A DNA stretch of 64,000 nucleotides from Bradyrhizobium erythrophlei. GTDB taxonomy: Bacteria; Pseudomonadota; Alphaproteobacteria; Rhizobiales; Xanthobacteraceae. Positions 1 through 9,897 of the stretch are shown here, piece after piece. Position 1 is the stretch's first letter. Each line of letters starts with the position of its first letter. The notes beneath the pieces were generated by a model. That model was not told where the DNA came from and searched no databases. It saw nothing but the letters and a program-made list of their open reading frames with translations. The stretch lies in the NCBI RefSeq assembly GCF_900129505.1, contig NZ_LT670818.1, positions 5,117,001 to 5,181,000 of the forward strand. Direction: 5' to 3'. Made by a program: the position numbers and the translations under genes.

Positions 1-100
1 AGTGCCTCTAGGTTTCGCTAACGACTTCAAGATTCCGCAGCGGGTGACCCGCGCACCCTTGAGCCGCGCAGGACATGCCTGCGAACTCTTCTTGCCAAAT

Positions 101-116
101 TAGACCAAATGGTCTA
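101..116. promoter_or_regulatory. Probable TetR operator, TAGACC-N4-GGTCTA
   Basis: A perfect 6-bp inverted repeat, TAGACC and GGTCTA, separated by four bases. It ends ten bases before the preferred ATG of the TetR gene at 126. Its size, symmetry and position are typical of the self-binding site of an autorepressing TetR protein. The match to this regulator is inferred from position only. Confidence 0.6.
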
Positions 117-125
117 GTAAGCGGC

Positions 126-716
126 ATGAGAAGCAAAGAGTTTGATCCTGACGATGTTCTGCAGGAAGCGCTGAAGACATTCTGGCAGCAGGGCTTCGAA
201 GGGACCAACATGCCTGAATTGCTGAGTTCGATGGGTGTCGGACGCGCCAGTTTTTACAACGCGTTCGGCTCCAAACGAGAGGTGTTTCTGCGAATCCTCG
301 ATTTGTATTTCGAGACGGTGCGCGCTCATCTCGAAGGCTTGATCTCGGATGTAAGAGATCCCCGGGCCGCCGCCGCATTGCTGATCGACGGAATCCTTGC
401 CGTCGCGAAAAGCCCGCAAGCCAATGCGACGGGTTGGCGCGGCTGTCTGATCGGAAATACCGCGCTGGAGCTCGGCGCCAACGATGAGGAGATAGTCGCT
501 AGATTGAAAATCGGTGTCGAGATTCTTCGGGCGTTGTTCAGGAACGCAATCTCCTTGCCCTCGAGCGCCGGCGTTAGACGTTCGAAGCGCGAGATCGATC
601 AGCTTGCCCTGCAGCTTGTCGCCAATGTTCAGGGCCTGTTGGTTCTGGCGAAGTCCGGCCTATCGGATGCCGATATCAAGAGCGCGCGATCCGCGATGCT
701 TGCAATGATCAGGTAA
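126..716 (+). CDS. TetR/AcrR family transcriptional regulator
   Basis: One-component repressor of about 196 residues. The N-terminus holds the TetR helix-turn-helix (FDPDDVLQEALKTFW, then GVGRASFYNAFGSKREVF), and the all-helical C-terminal ligand domain carries the GCLIGNTALE motif of the NemR/AcuR-like branch. An in-frame ATG exists at 75, but that start would place the palindrome at 101-116 inside the gene, so the ATG at 126 is preferred. The small membrane protein at 777 follows in the same direction and may be a target. It resembles the second TetR protein at 2115-2747. The ligand is unknown. Confidence 0.85.
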   Translation: MRSKEFDPDDVLQEALKTFWQQGFEGTNMPELLSSMGVGRASFYNAFGSKREVFLRILDLYFETVRAHLEGLISDVRDPRAAAALLIDGILAVAKSPQANATGWRGCLIGNTALELGANDEEIVARLKIGVEILRALFRNAISLPSSAGVRRSKREIDQLALQLVANVQGLLVLAKSGLSDADIKSARSAMLAMIR

Positions 717-776
717 ATGCAGCCGTCACAAGGCTCACCGCTGCACTCAAACAGCTCGTCAAAGGGAGGGGAAAAC

Positions 777-1139
777 ATGAAAGTCATTTCCGATACGGCG
801 CATGGAATACTGGACTATTTGACTGTCGCGATTTTTGCCCTGGCGCCTAGCATTCTCGGCCTTACCGGTTTCGCTGCGCTCGTCTCATACGCGCTCGCTG
901 CCATTCATCTTGTCATGACCCTTTTTACGAACATGCCGCTTGGCGTTTTCAAGATCATTCCAATGCGGCTCCACGCGCTGGTGGAAATGCTTGTCGGACC
1001 TGTTCTTGTGGTAGCCGTGCTGGTGTTGCCGACCATTCTCGGAGATAAGCGAGAATTCTTTTTGGTTATGGGACTGGTGATCTTGGCGGTCTGGTTGCTG
1101 TCAAGCTACGGTCGTCCAGTCGCCGCTCAGTCGACCTGA
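777..1139 (+). CDS. Small four-helix integral membrane protein, function unknown
   Basis: A 120-residue hydrophobic protein with about four predicted membrane helices and short loops. The ATG at 777 is chosen because a strong ribosome binding site (AAGGGAGGGG) lies just upstream. It resembles SPW-repeat or DUF-type small membrane proteins, but I cannot assign a family firmly. It lies 60 bp after the TetR gene and is probably cotranscribed with it, which would make it a candidate regulated gene. No catalytic motif is visible. Confidence 0.7.
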   Translation: MKVISDTAHGILDYLTVAIFALAPSILGLTGFAALVSYALAAIHLVMTLFTNMPLGVFKIIPMRLHALVEMLVGPVLVVAVLVLPTILGDKREFFLVMGLVILAVWLLSSYGRPVAAQST

Positions 1140-1198
1140 CCGGCGGATCTCGCAACTTCGCTCGCAATACGACCTTCGCTGACCAGGATTGGGCGAAC

Positions 1199-2029
1199 TT
1201 AAGCACTACGGGTTCCGTCCGTGGCAGTGCGGATCAGCGAGCAGATTCCAGTCATGCGCGAAATCGGATGATCGACAAAGCGACGGCAGGAGGCCAGCGC
1301 CTGCTGGAGCGAGTCTGGAGGAGTGGATGGCCTGAGGTGTTGAGCGAGCCCGCTGCCGTACGACCGCGCCAGGTCGCGGATTGAACGGGTCAATGTGTGC
1401 AGTTGGCCATTGGTCTCCAAGGGCACGAGCATCGTTCGCACCAGCGAGAGGTATGTCGGCCAATAGCCGAGGTGCCGATACATGCTTGCGATCAATGATT
1501 TGTCCGTATCCTCGCCGAAGCCGTTAAGTTCTTCGATCAGACGCACCACTTCAGGCTTCAGTGATTGCATCGGTGGCAATTCTGGCAATTTTATTCCAAG
1601 CGGTCGCGGTGAACTGTCCAAGGGCCTAACCGTGTCCTGCTGAGCTGGTTCAAAATGCATGACCAGCGCGGAAAGCGCGACAAGAGCAAGGGCGTTGGTA
1701 TAGTGGTAACTGTCGAGGATATCCCTGATCCTCGCTGCATCGTCATTGCTCAATCCGGCAGCAGCAAGGGTGTCGCGGGAAAAGGGCGGCACCACGGGAA
1801 GGTCGATCGCGCGTCGTACGGCCTCAGCATAGCCAGGGGCGGGCCCTCGATAAAGCGGCTTTGCGGTAATCCACGTCCATTCGAGAGCGCCCGGTATCGT
1901 CGCGAGGTGGCGCCAGATCAGATTGACGATGCTTGTCCCGAGCACTTTGCGAATGTCGGCATAGATTTCAGCGACCTTGCCTGTCGCATCCGATTCCAGA
2001 ATCGACGGCACGCTTTCTTTCCCTTGCAT
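1199..2029 (-). CDS. DehI-family (group I haloacid dehalogenase-like) protein
   Basis: The 276-residue protein matches the pattern I recall for the halocarboxylic acid dehalogenase DehI family: an N-terminal YADIRKVLG-type segment, then LATIPGALEWTW, a DSYHYTNALALVALSAL segment holding the Asn equivalent to the DehI active-site Asn, and a second half built on the same pseudo-repeat. The catalytic Asp of true DehI sits seven residues before a Trp-Pro pair; here that position (before WP in GYWPTYL) is not Asp. Dehalogenase activity is therefore uncertain. A real L-2-haloacid dehalogenase at 6044 gives context. It is transcribed convergently with the small membrane gene at 777. Confidence 0.65.
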   Translation of the reverse strand: MQGKESVPSILESDATGKVAEIYADIRKVLGTSIVNLIWRHLATIPGALEWTWITAKPLYRGPAPGYAEAVRRAIDLPVVPPFSRDTLAAAGLSNDDAARIRDILDSYHYTNALALVALSALVMHFEPAQQDTVRPLDSSPRPLGIKLPELPPMQSLKPEVVRLIEELNGFGEDTDKSLIASMYRHLGYWPTYLSLVRTMLVPLETNGQLHTLTRSIRDLARSYGSGLAQHLRPSTPPDSLQQALASCRRFVDHPISRMTGICSLIRTATDGTRSA

Positions 2030-2114
2030 CGAGTCCTCTCAAGTTCATTCTGGCGGCGGCCACCTTATTTACTCCATCGATGGATCATCGATATGGACAG
2101 GCAATAGCTGTCTC

Positions 2115-2747
2115 TTAACTACCAGCCGGCCGTTTTCTTTTACGGGGACGTTTCGTTGGATCGGCATTATCGAGCAACGCAAACACCGGCCTCACCAGAC
2201 CCTCCAGAAGCTTGCGGTCAGGTCGAACACGCGCAAGCACCCGAATTCCAAGTAGAACATTCAGAAGGAGTCTTGCGAGGTCCTCCGCCGATTGTGCTTT
2301 CGGAATGGTCTTGTCACGCTGGCCCGAGGCGACGCATCGAAGAAAAAACGATTCCACCTCGCCCATGAACGTGGCCACGATCTGCCGGAGTTCTTCGTCA
2401 TGCGGCGCGCTTTCGAGCGCAGAGTTAACCAGCAAGCAACCCCGCCGCTGCCGGTCATTCAGGGATCGTTTGATGATTTCCTGCAGAAACGAGACGATCG
2501 CATCCCGCGGGGGAAGGCTGTGCTCGAGGCGGCGTGTGCGCTCGCGGAAGGTCTGGTCGAGATAGCGATTGAGCGAGCGCTCGTAGAGAGTCCGCTTGTC
2601 GCCGAACGTATTATACAAGCTAGCCCCGGCGATGCCCATCTCGTCGGCCAAGTCGCGCACGGAAGTGGCCTCATAACCGCGAAGCCAGAATTGCTGGATC
2701 GCCGCGTCCAGCACGGCTGCCTCATCAAACTCTCGCGGCCTAGCCAT
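2115..2747 (-). CDS. TetR/AcrR family transcriptional regulator
   Basis: About 210 residues. The HTH covers ARPREFDEAAVLDAAIQQFW through GIAGASLYNTFGDKRTLY, and the C-terminal domain has GCLLVNSALES. The very basic tail (PTKRPRKRKRP) is unusual. The start at 2747 (MARPREFDE) is preferred over the ATG at 2765 because it begins at the conserved family N-terminus. It is divergent from the GST gene at 2989, so the intervening spacer probably holds both promoters and a regulatory site. It probably represses itself and the GST/SDR/GST operon in response to an electrophile or similar ligand; this is inference. Confidence 0.85.
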   Translation of the reverse strand: MARPREFDEAAVLDAAIQQFWLRGYEATSVRDLADEMGIAGASLYNTFGDKRTLYERSLNRYLDQTFRERTRRLEHSLPPRDAIVSFLQEIIKRSLNDRQRRGCLLVNSALESAPHDEELRQIVATFMGEVESFFLRCVASGQRDKTIPKAQSAEDLARLLLNVLLGIRVLARVRPDRKLLEGLVRPVFALLDNADPTKRPRKRKRPAGS

Positions 2748-2893
2748 ATTATAGTGCCCTTCCATTCACCACGTCGGCTTACCGGGAATAGCAATACCTC
2801 CTGATGCGGCCGCTTTAAAATGCCAGTCTGCAACGTAGCCGCTTTTCCGATCACAAAAGCGTGCTGTTGCCAGAAGTTTCCTCTGATGCAATA

Positions 2894-2909
2894 TAGAACG
2901 TGTGATCTA
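2894..2909. promoter_or_regulatory. Possible TetR operator, TAGAAC-N4-GATCTA
   Basis: Imperfect inverted repeat with the same outer frame (TAGA and TCTA) and 4-bp spacer as the perfect site at 101-116, next to the other TetR gene. It lies in the spacer between the TetR gene at 2115-2747 and the divergent GST gene at 2989. One base per arm departs from TAGACC/GGTCTA. Confidence 0.4.
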
Positions 2910-2988
2910 AAACGCAAAGGGCAGGATCGTCCGATGTTGCCTATGACGCCTTCGCGAAAACCTCGCTGAGGGCGACGGGAGAAAGTGC

Positions 2989-3696
2989 ATGATACGGTTC
3001 TACTTCCATCCAACACCCAATCCCGCAAAAGTAGCCCTGATGCTCGAAGAGACCAGCTTGGCCTACCAGCTGGTCCCGATCGACACCAGCAAGGGCGAAC
3101 AGCACAAGCCGGCTTTTCGCGCCATCAATCCGAACGGCAAAGTCCCCGCCATCGTCGACACCGATGGGCCGGGCGGCAAGGAGGCGCGGGTGTTTGATTC
3201 GGGCGCGATCTTGCTTTATCTCGGTGAGAAGACAGGACGTCTGATCGGCTCACCGGCCGACAGGCCGGAATTGTTGTCATGGCTGTTTTTCATCGCGACC
3301 GGGATCGGACCGTTCTCGGGACAGGCCGTTCATTTCCAGCATGCAGCGCCGGAAAAGCTCGGCTATGCGGTGAACCGCTATCGCCGTGAAATCGAGCGTC
3401 ACTATGAGGTGCTCGACAAGCATCTCAAAGGACGAGACTTCATCGTGGGGAAGGAGTATTCGATCGCCGACATTTCGGCGTGGGGCTGGCTCGATCGGGC
3501 GCCCCGCGTATTGCCCGGCGACACCGATCCGCTGAATGTCTTTCCGAACCTGGAGCGCTGGTTCCGCGCGATCGATTCTCGGCCGGCAGTGGCGAAAGCC
3601 CGCGCGGTCGGAAAGGACCATGCGTTCAAGAAGGAGGTAGACGAAGAGACCCGGCGCGCGCTGTTCCCGTCGAATTACCCCAAGATAGTGAGTTGA
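2989..3696 (+). CDS. Glutathione S-transferase family protein (YfcG/YghU-like)
   Basis: The 235-residue protein has a thioredoxin-like N-terminal domain (residues about 1-85). It shows NPNGKVPAIVD with the cis-Pro needed for glutathione binding and VFDSGAILLYL, the gamma-glutamyl binding segment. An all-helical C-terminal domain contains YSIADISAWGW, the capping-box region. The length fits the disulfide-reductase-like YfcG/YghU group better than classical GSTs. GGGAGA sits just upstream of the ATG. It is the first gene of a GST-SDR-GST run and probably acts in the cytosol on electrophilic substrates or mixed disulfides. It is probably controlled by the divergent TetR. Confidence 0.85.
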   Translation: MIRFYFHPTPNPAKVALMLEETSLAYQLVPIDTSKGEQHKPAFRAINPNGKVPAIVDTDGPGGKEARVFDSGAILLYLGEKTGRLIGSPADRPELLSWLFFIATGIGPFSGQAVHFQHAAPEKLGYAVNRYRREIERHYEVLDKHLKGRDFIVGKEYSIADISAWGWLDRAPRVLPGDTDPLNVFPNLERWFRAIDSRPAVAKARAVGKDHAFKKEVDEETRRALFPSNYPKIVS

Positions 3697-3748
3697 TGTT
3701 TCGATCCCCGGTCTCTTCAAACGTCCACATTCTTAAGCGAACTCAACG

Positions 3749-4555
3749 ATGAATCTTCGAGCAAAACGGGCCCTCATCACGGGAGGCTCCAGCGGAATCG
3801 GTTTTGCGATTGCGGAAGCCATGTTGGCCAAAGGCGCGCACATTGTCATCACCGGCCGGCGGCCGGACATTTTGGGCAATGCGTCGGAAAAGCTTCGCGC
3901 AAGCGGCGGACACGTTGACTTTGTCGCCGCGGACGTCAGCACGGAAAAGGGCCGAGAAACGACACTCAAATTTGCCCTCGAAAAGCTCGGCGGTCTCGAC
4001 ATTCTGGTCAACAATGCGGGCGGTGTCAGGGCCGGCCGGCTGGAGGATACAAGCGAAGCCGAGATCCGAACCATGATCGAGGTTGACCTGATGGCACCGA
4101 TCCTGCTCACTCGCGCGGCGTTGCCAAATTTGCGGGCAAACACCGATGGTCTCGTCGTCAACATCACATCAGGTATCGCGCTCGTTGCCGCGCCATTCTA
4201 CGCGACCTATGCCGGTGTCAAGGGTGGCCTTGCGAAGTTCGGCGAATCGCTCCGCCGCGAACTGAAAGGCGAGGGCGTGCATGTCATGACAGTCTATCCG
4301 GGAGCGACGGATACACCCATGATGAGCTCATCAAAGGCCGGGCCTGAGTTGGGCTTCACCCGCGAACCGGCCGCCGCGGTCGCCGATGCGGTTATCGCAG
4401 GGATCGAGGAAGATGCCTTTGAGGTCATTCGCGGCGGCGAAGCGCGCGCCAAGATGATCGTCCTCAATCGCGAGGATCCCGCGGCGCTCGACAAGCGTTT
4501 CCTTGATCTCAAGGCCGCACTCAGCGAGGCGGTGCGCGATCATTCGGCGCTGTGA
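3749..4555 (+). CDS. Short-chain dehydrogenase/reductase (SDR)
   Basis: A 268-residue classical SDR. The NAD(P) loop TGGSSGIG is at residues 11-18, NNAG at about 89-92, the catalytic Ser lies in NITSG near 140, and the YxxxK dyad is in ATYAGVKGG near 153-157. The PGATDTPM segment follows. Arg in ITGRRPD after beta-2 suggests NADP preference. The stop codon is immediately followed by the ATG of the next GST gene, so the two are probably translationally coupled. The substrate is unknown; the GST neighbours suggest reduction of a reactive carbonyl. Confidence 0.9.
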   Translation: MNLRAKRALITGGSSGIGFAIAEAMLAKGAHIVITGRRPDILGNASEKLRASGGHVDFVAADVSTEKGRETTLKFALEKLGGLDILVNNAGGVRAGRLEDTSEAEIRTMIEVDLMAPILLTRAALPNLRANTDGLVVNITSGIALVAAPFYATYAGVKGGLAKFGESLRRELKGEGVHVMTVYPGATDTPMMSSSKAGPELGFTREPAAAVADAVIAGIEEDAFEVIRGGEARAKMIVLNREDPAALDKRFLDLKAALSEAVRDHSAL

Positions 4556-5176
4556 ATGCTCAGGATTTGGGGCCGGACTAACTCAATCAATGTTCAAAAG
4601 GTGCTCTGGTGTTGCCACGAACTCAGCCTGGATTACGAACGGATCGATGCAGGAAGTGACTTCGGGGTGACCGACACCCCGGAGTATATGGCGATGAATC
4701 CGAACCGCCTCGTCCCTACAATCGACGATGGTGACATCCGGCTTTGGGAATCGAATGTGATCGTTCGATATCTCGCACAAAAGCATAACTATGGCCGGCT
4801 CTGCCCGGCTGATATCGCAACGCGGTTCGACGCGGAGCGGTGGATGGATTGGCAAGCAACCGTGTTCTGGCCCGCACTGCGCCCTTTGTTCATCGCCTTG
4901 ATAAGGGCACCGCCGCGGCAACGTGACGCCACTGTTATTTCAAAGGGCGAAAGTCTCTCCCTGTCCGCTCTGCGGATACTCGATGCCAGGCTCTCCAGCC
5001 GTACCTTCCTTGCCGGTGATGTCTTTTGCATGGGCGATATTCCGGCTGCAGCGACCGTTCATCGTTGGTATGCGCTCGACATACACCATCCTGATCTGCC
5101 GAACGTATTGCGTTGGTATGATTTGATAAGAGCGCGACCGCCTTTTCAGCGGATCGTTATGACGCCGCTAAGCTGA
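4556..5176 (+). CDS. Glutathione S-transferase family protein
   Basis: A 206-residue canonical GST. The N-terminal thioredoxin fold begins MLRIWGRTNSINVQKVLW with the catalytic Ser region (TNSINV). NPNRLVPTIDDGD carries the cis-Pro, and LWESNVIVRYLAQK is the glutathione gamma-Glu binding segment. The C-terminal domain has RWMDWQATVFWPALRP and GDIPAAATVHRW, typical of the large proteobacterial GST branch that includes detoxifying and dehalogenating enzymes. It starts with no gap after the SDR stop. Its substrate cannot be told from sequence. Confidence 0.88.
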   Translation: MLRIWGRTNSINVQKVLWCCHELSLDYERIDAGSDFGVTDTPEYMAMNPNRLVPTIDDGDIRLWESNVIVRYLAQKHNYGRLCPADIATRFDAERWMDWQATVFWPALRPLFIALIRAPPRQRDATVISKGESLSLSALRILDARLSSRTFLAGDVFCMGDIPAAATVHRWYALDIHHPDLPNVLRWYDLIRARPPFQRIVMTPLS

Positions 5177-5256
5177 AAACGCGACCGGATCCATCTGTCA
5201 AATGGCTCGCGCGGTTGCCTCGCGACGGTACGATTGCGCGAAGCTGCAAGGCGGAA

Positions 5257-6018
5257 TCAAGAGATTCGGCACTCCACGTATTTGCGGTCATCGATCAGGA
5301 CCATCACGTGGTCACCAGGTTTTACCGGATTCAGCCCAAGCGGCGTTCCTGCCAACACGAGGTCTCCAGGTTTCAATGAGGCGCCAAAGCGGCCGAGGTC
5401 GTCGCGGAGCCATTCGATCGCTTCGGCAGCGCCACCTCTCATCGCCCACAACGCTCCGGCATCGATAGTTACGCCGTTGACGGCAACGGACAAGGTGCGG
5501 GCGGCCGTCCAATCCTCGAGCGTCAGAGCTGTGTGGCGGTTCGAGATCACCGCGCCGGCGTTGATCCCGTTGTTGGCGACGAGTTCTGCGAGCGTCTTCC
5601 GCGGCCCGCGAAAGACGAAGTGATGCAGTTCGATGACTGGGAAAGCCGCCTCTATTCCACCATTTGTGCCGATGCGAACAGCCATTTCGCCCTCGATCGC
5701 GAGATTGGTGTAGGCGTTGTATTGCAGCGTTTCTCCGGAATTCCTGATTTCACTGCGGAAAAGACGGGCGTGGATCGGACCGCTCATGCCGAATTGCTCT
5801 ACCACGCCGGACCCGATGCAGCCGACTTTATATCCCACGACGGCGTCGCCGGCCGCGCGGCGCAGACGCGCAACTTCCATCTGAACAGCGTAGGCCTCGT
5901 CCAGCGTCAGCGAATCCCGTGCCTCGGCAAAATAGGTTCCAGGCGTGCGCCTCTGGTACTCCTGCCATTGCCGCGCAGCCAAAGTCTCGAGTACGGAACG
6001 GGATTGTGCGTTCGCCAT
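5257..6018 (-). CDS. Fumarylacetoacetate hydrolase-family / 2-keto-4-pentenoate hydratase-like enzyme
   Basis: A 253-residue protein of the MhpD/FAH group. It shows the N-terminal DEAYAVQMEV helix, VGYKVGC, IEGEMAVRIG with the metal-ligand Glu residues, a FPVIELHHFVF segment, and the C-terminal PGDLVLAGTPLGLNPVKPGDHV signature. This family uses a divalent metal to hydrate or cleave 2-keto acids, acylpyruvates or related enols. It lies in the same direction and just downstream of the haloacid dehalogenase, suggesting one operon with the transporter genes at 6882-8721. Whether the substrate is a keto-enol from an aromatic or a small 2-oxo acid is open. Confidence 0.8.
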   Translation of the reverse strand: MANAQSRSVLETLAARQWQEYQRRTPGTYFAEARDSLTLDEAYAVQMEVARLRRAAGDAVVGYKVGCIGSGVVEQFGMSGPIHARLFRSEIRNSGETLQYNAYTNLAIEGEMAVRIGTNGGIEAAFPVIELHHFVFRGPRKTLAELVANNGINAGAVISNRHTALTLEDWTAARTLSVAVNGVTIDAGALWAMRGGAAEAIEWLRDDLGRFGASLKPGDLVLAGTPLGLNPVKPGDHVMVLIDDRKYVECRIS

Positions 6019-6043
6019 CGCCTAGACCATTCGATCCGATCCG

Positions 6044-6790
6044 CTAACTCGGGATCGACGCCAGGATTTCGACCAGCGCGGAGAGCCCGTTGACACGATA
6101 GTCCGGCTCAAAACCCAGCTCATCCATCTGCATCCGGAGTGCCCTGAACATAGTCAGCGGTGCGACGAGATCGCTTTTCCGGCAGGCCTCGGCGACGGCT
6201 AGGGGCGTCACCCGCTCGATCCACGCTACCTTTAGTCCGAAGGCCTTGGCGCCGCAGGCGTCGAACGGATTTGAGGACACGAACAGCACGTCGGCAGGCG
6301 CGACCCCGAGATTCGTTTCGATCAGCGTGTAGGCATCCGGGGCAGGCTTGAAGATTTTTTTGGAATCGACGCTGATCGTGGCATCAAGGATCCGGTCCAG
6401 CCCCGTATTGCCAACGAGCGAATTGAGCATATCGGTGCTGCCGTTCGACAGTATCGCGAGCTTGCGACCCTTCATTGCCGCGAGCGTTGCCTTCGCGTCG
6501 GGATAAAGATCGAGATGGGCGTATTTGCCCATGATACGCTCGAACACTCCAGGATCGTTCTTCAGCCCGAGGCATCGCAGCGTGTAGGCTAACGACTCGC
6601 GCGTGATGATCGAGAAGTCCTCATAGCGCTGCATCAGCGATCGCAGCCAGGTGTATTCCAGCTGCTTCAGACGCCAGATCTGGGTGATGATCTCGCCATA
6701 TCCGGGGAAGGCTTCATCAGTGATCGCGGCTGCCGATTGGATATCGTAGAGGGTGCCATAGGCATCGAAAACAACAGCTTTGATCGTCAC
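6044..6790 (-). CDS. L-2-haloacid dehalogenase, HAD superfamily type II
   Basis: A 248-residue enzyme that hydrolyses L-2-haloacids to D-2-hydroxyacids through an Asp ester. All key residues known from the family are in place: nucleophile Asp9 (FDAYGTLYD), Arg40 in WRLKQLEYTW, Ser115-Asn116 in LSNGS, Lys148 and Tyr154 in FKPAPDAY, and Ser172, Asn174 and Asp177 in VSSNPFDACG. A GTG start at 6790 is chosen because the domain begins there and AAAGGG lies upstream; an earlier in-frame ATG at 6898 would overlap the symporter gene. It sits directly after the ActP-like permease, so uptake and dehalogenation of haloacids is a coherent reading. Confidence 0.85.
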   Translation of the reverse strand: MTIKAVVFDAYGTLYDIQSAAAITDEAFPGYGEIITQIWRLKQLEYTWLRSLMQRYEDFSIITRESLAYTLRCLGLKNDPGVFERIMGKYAHLDLYPDAKATLAAMKGRKLAILSNGSTDMLNSLVGNTGLDRILDATISVDSKKIFKPAPDAYTLIETNLGVAPADVLFVSSNPFDACGAKAFGLKVAWIERVTPLAVAEACRKSDLVAPLTMFRALRMQMDELGFEPDYRVNGLSALVEILASIPS

Positions 6791-6881
6791 AGGCGCACCC
6801 TTTATCTCACGGGTTGTGGAGTAAAACCGATCGGCCGCGATGAACCGCGGCTGACTTCTTTCAGCAAGCGCAGCTGCCCAT

Positions 6882-8405
<1,524 letters not shown>

Positions 8406-8406
8406 C

Positions 8407-8721
8407 TCAATTTTCCCGCCCGGAGATCTCCATCGCAGCCCTCGCGGCGAGTGGATCGAACTTGCCGGCGGCGATGCGCCCGTAGACGATCGCGAGCGCC
8501 CATGACAGAAGATAGTTGAGCGCGATCAGCGCGAAGCCCAGATTGACCGAGCCGGCGATCTTCATGCCCATCAGGTCCTTGGCAAAACCGGCGAATACGG
8601 TCAGGCCGATATAACTGACTATGAATATGATCGTCATCGGCACCAGATACTTCAGCTTCTCGGCGATCAACTCCTTGACCGAGGCGTGCGCAGCCTCAAG
8701 CGATGTCCCGTTGCGAGCCAT
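8407..8721 (-). CDS. DUF485 membrane protein (YjcH-like), partner of acetate permease
   Basis: A 104-residue protein with two membrane helices (about residues 27-50 and 63-82) and the MTIIFIVSYIGLTVFAGF core of the DUF485 family. Members are nearly always encoded just upstream of ActP-type symporters and are thought to assist them. Its stop codon is separated by one base from the permease start. It is the first gene of the leftward operon reading toward the dehalogenase and hydrolase genes, with its promoter in the 8722-8951 spacer. Confidence 0.85.
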   Translation of the reverse strand: MARNGTSLEAAHASVKELIAEKLKYLVPMTIIFIVSYIGLTVFAGFAKDLMGMKIAGSVNLGFALIALNYLLSWALAIVYGRIAAGKFDPLAARAAMEISGREN

Positions 8722-8917
8722 GAGTTCCCTCCCGCGCTTTTGTCATCAAATCGCGTCCTTCACGCTTTCGGCATCGACCGTGGGATGCGCGGAAACGCGG
8801 GGCGATTTGCGTCCCGCGTTGCAGCGGGTTGGCCAGTCCCTGCGCGTCATCCTGCGCAAAGCGGGCACTACGCCTTTACGGGCGGTTTCTGAAGTGGCAA
8901 AATGAATAATAGCGATG

Positions 8918-8938
8918 ATCGATATCGTATCTATCGAT
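8918..8938. promoter_or_regulatory. Palindrome ATCGATA-N7-TATCGAT, probable LysR binding site
   Basis: A perfect 7-bp inverted repeat with a 7-base spacer lies just upstream of the LysR gene and inside the divergent spacer shared with the DUF485/ActP operon. Size and place fit a LysR recognition site that both autoregulates and controls the divergent operon. The assignment to this regulator is inference. Confidence 0.55.
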
Positions 8939-8951
8939 TATGGAGATCTCG

Positions 8952-9842
8952 ATGAACTTCGATATCGACTGCCTGCGCTCGTTTCTAGTCATCGCCGACA
9001 CCATGAGCTTTTCGCGCGCGGCGGAAACCGTCGGTCGCTCCCAATCGACGATCAGCCAGCAGATCGCGAAACTCGAAACACAGGTCGGCAAGGCGCTGCT
9101 GACGCGGCGCAAGGGCCGTGTGATCGAACTGACCTCGGAGGGCGGCAAGCTCGTGCAATATGCGCGGAAGATTCTGCTACTCAACGACGAGGCCTATGCT
9201 TCGATGTCCGATGATGTGCTGGCCGGTTTTGTTCGTCTCGGCGTGCCACTCGATTTCTTTGGACGCGATTTTACGACATGGCTGGCGCGCTTCAAGAACA
9301 AGCATCCGATGGTGGGACTGGAGGTCGAGGCCAATCAGTCCGAAAACCTGATGAAGCGGAGCATGCGCGGCGAGTTCGATCTCGCCTTCTTCAAACAGGA
9401 AACCGGGGCAGGGAACGGCATCGTGGCCTTGCGTGAACAACTGGTCTGGGTCAGCGGTCCGAATTACTCGGGCGACGACAACGAGTCAGTGCCGCTGATC
9501 CTATTTCCCGAAGGCTGCGCCTATCGCCGCTTCGCCATCGCCGCGCTGAAGGACCACGAGCGGTCCTGGCATCTCAGTTTCGTCAGCCCGAGCTTTGAAT
9601 GCCTCAAGTCAGCGGCGGTGGAGGGAATGGGGATTACCGTCCTCGCCCGAGCGCTGGTTGCGCCGCCACTGCGGATCGTCCGTCACCGCACGCGTCTGCC
9701 GCAGCTGCCAACGGTGGAATTGGTCTATTCTCAAGGCCGGCGCAGCAATTTGCGAGTCGTCAGCGAGCTGGCTCTTTATTTGGCGGATAGTTTGACCAAT
9801 GCGAGGCCTGGGAAAGCGGCGACCTTGGCTCTGCAGCAATAA
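8952..9842 (+). CDS. LysR-family transcriptional regulator
   Basis: About 296 residues. The winged HTH spans residues 1-60 (FDIDCLRSFLVIADTMSFSRAAETVGRSQSTISQQIAKLE), followed by a periplasmic-binding-protein-like effector domain from about residue 88. The ATG at 8952 is preferred over 8940 because GGAGA lies six bases before it and the palindrome ends at 8938. It is divergent from the DUF485/ActP/dehalogenase operon, which suggests it senses a carboxylate handled by that operon. A hairpin with GGCTACG/CGTAGCC arms follows the stop codon. Confidence 0.9.
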   Translation: MNFDIDCLRSFLVIADTMSFSRAAETVGRSQSTISQQIAKLETQVGKALLTRRKGRVIELTSEGGKLVQYARKILLLNDEAYASMSDDVLAGFVRLGVPLDFFGRDFTTWLARFKNKHPMVGLEVEANQSENLMKRSMRGEFDLAFFKQETGAGNGIVALREQLVWVSGPNYSGDDNESVPLILFPEGCAYRRFAIAALKDHERSWHLSFVSPSFECLKSAAVEGMGITVLARALVAPPLRIVRHRTRLPQLPTVELVYSQGRRSNLRVVSELALYLADSLTNARPGKAATLALQQ

Positions 9843-9850
9843 AGATGCTA

Positions 9851-9875
9851 GGCTACGAACGCAAGAACCGTAGCC
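9851..9875 (+). terminator. Hairpin after lysR gene, possible terminator
   Basis: Perfect 7-bp inverted repeat GGCTACG / CGTAGCC with an 11-base loop, starting eight bases after the LysR stop codon. No T-run follows, so it may be a weak terminator or an mRNA-stabilising stem. Confidence 0.4.
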
Positions 9876-9897
9876 CGATCAAACTATAGTGCATTGC

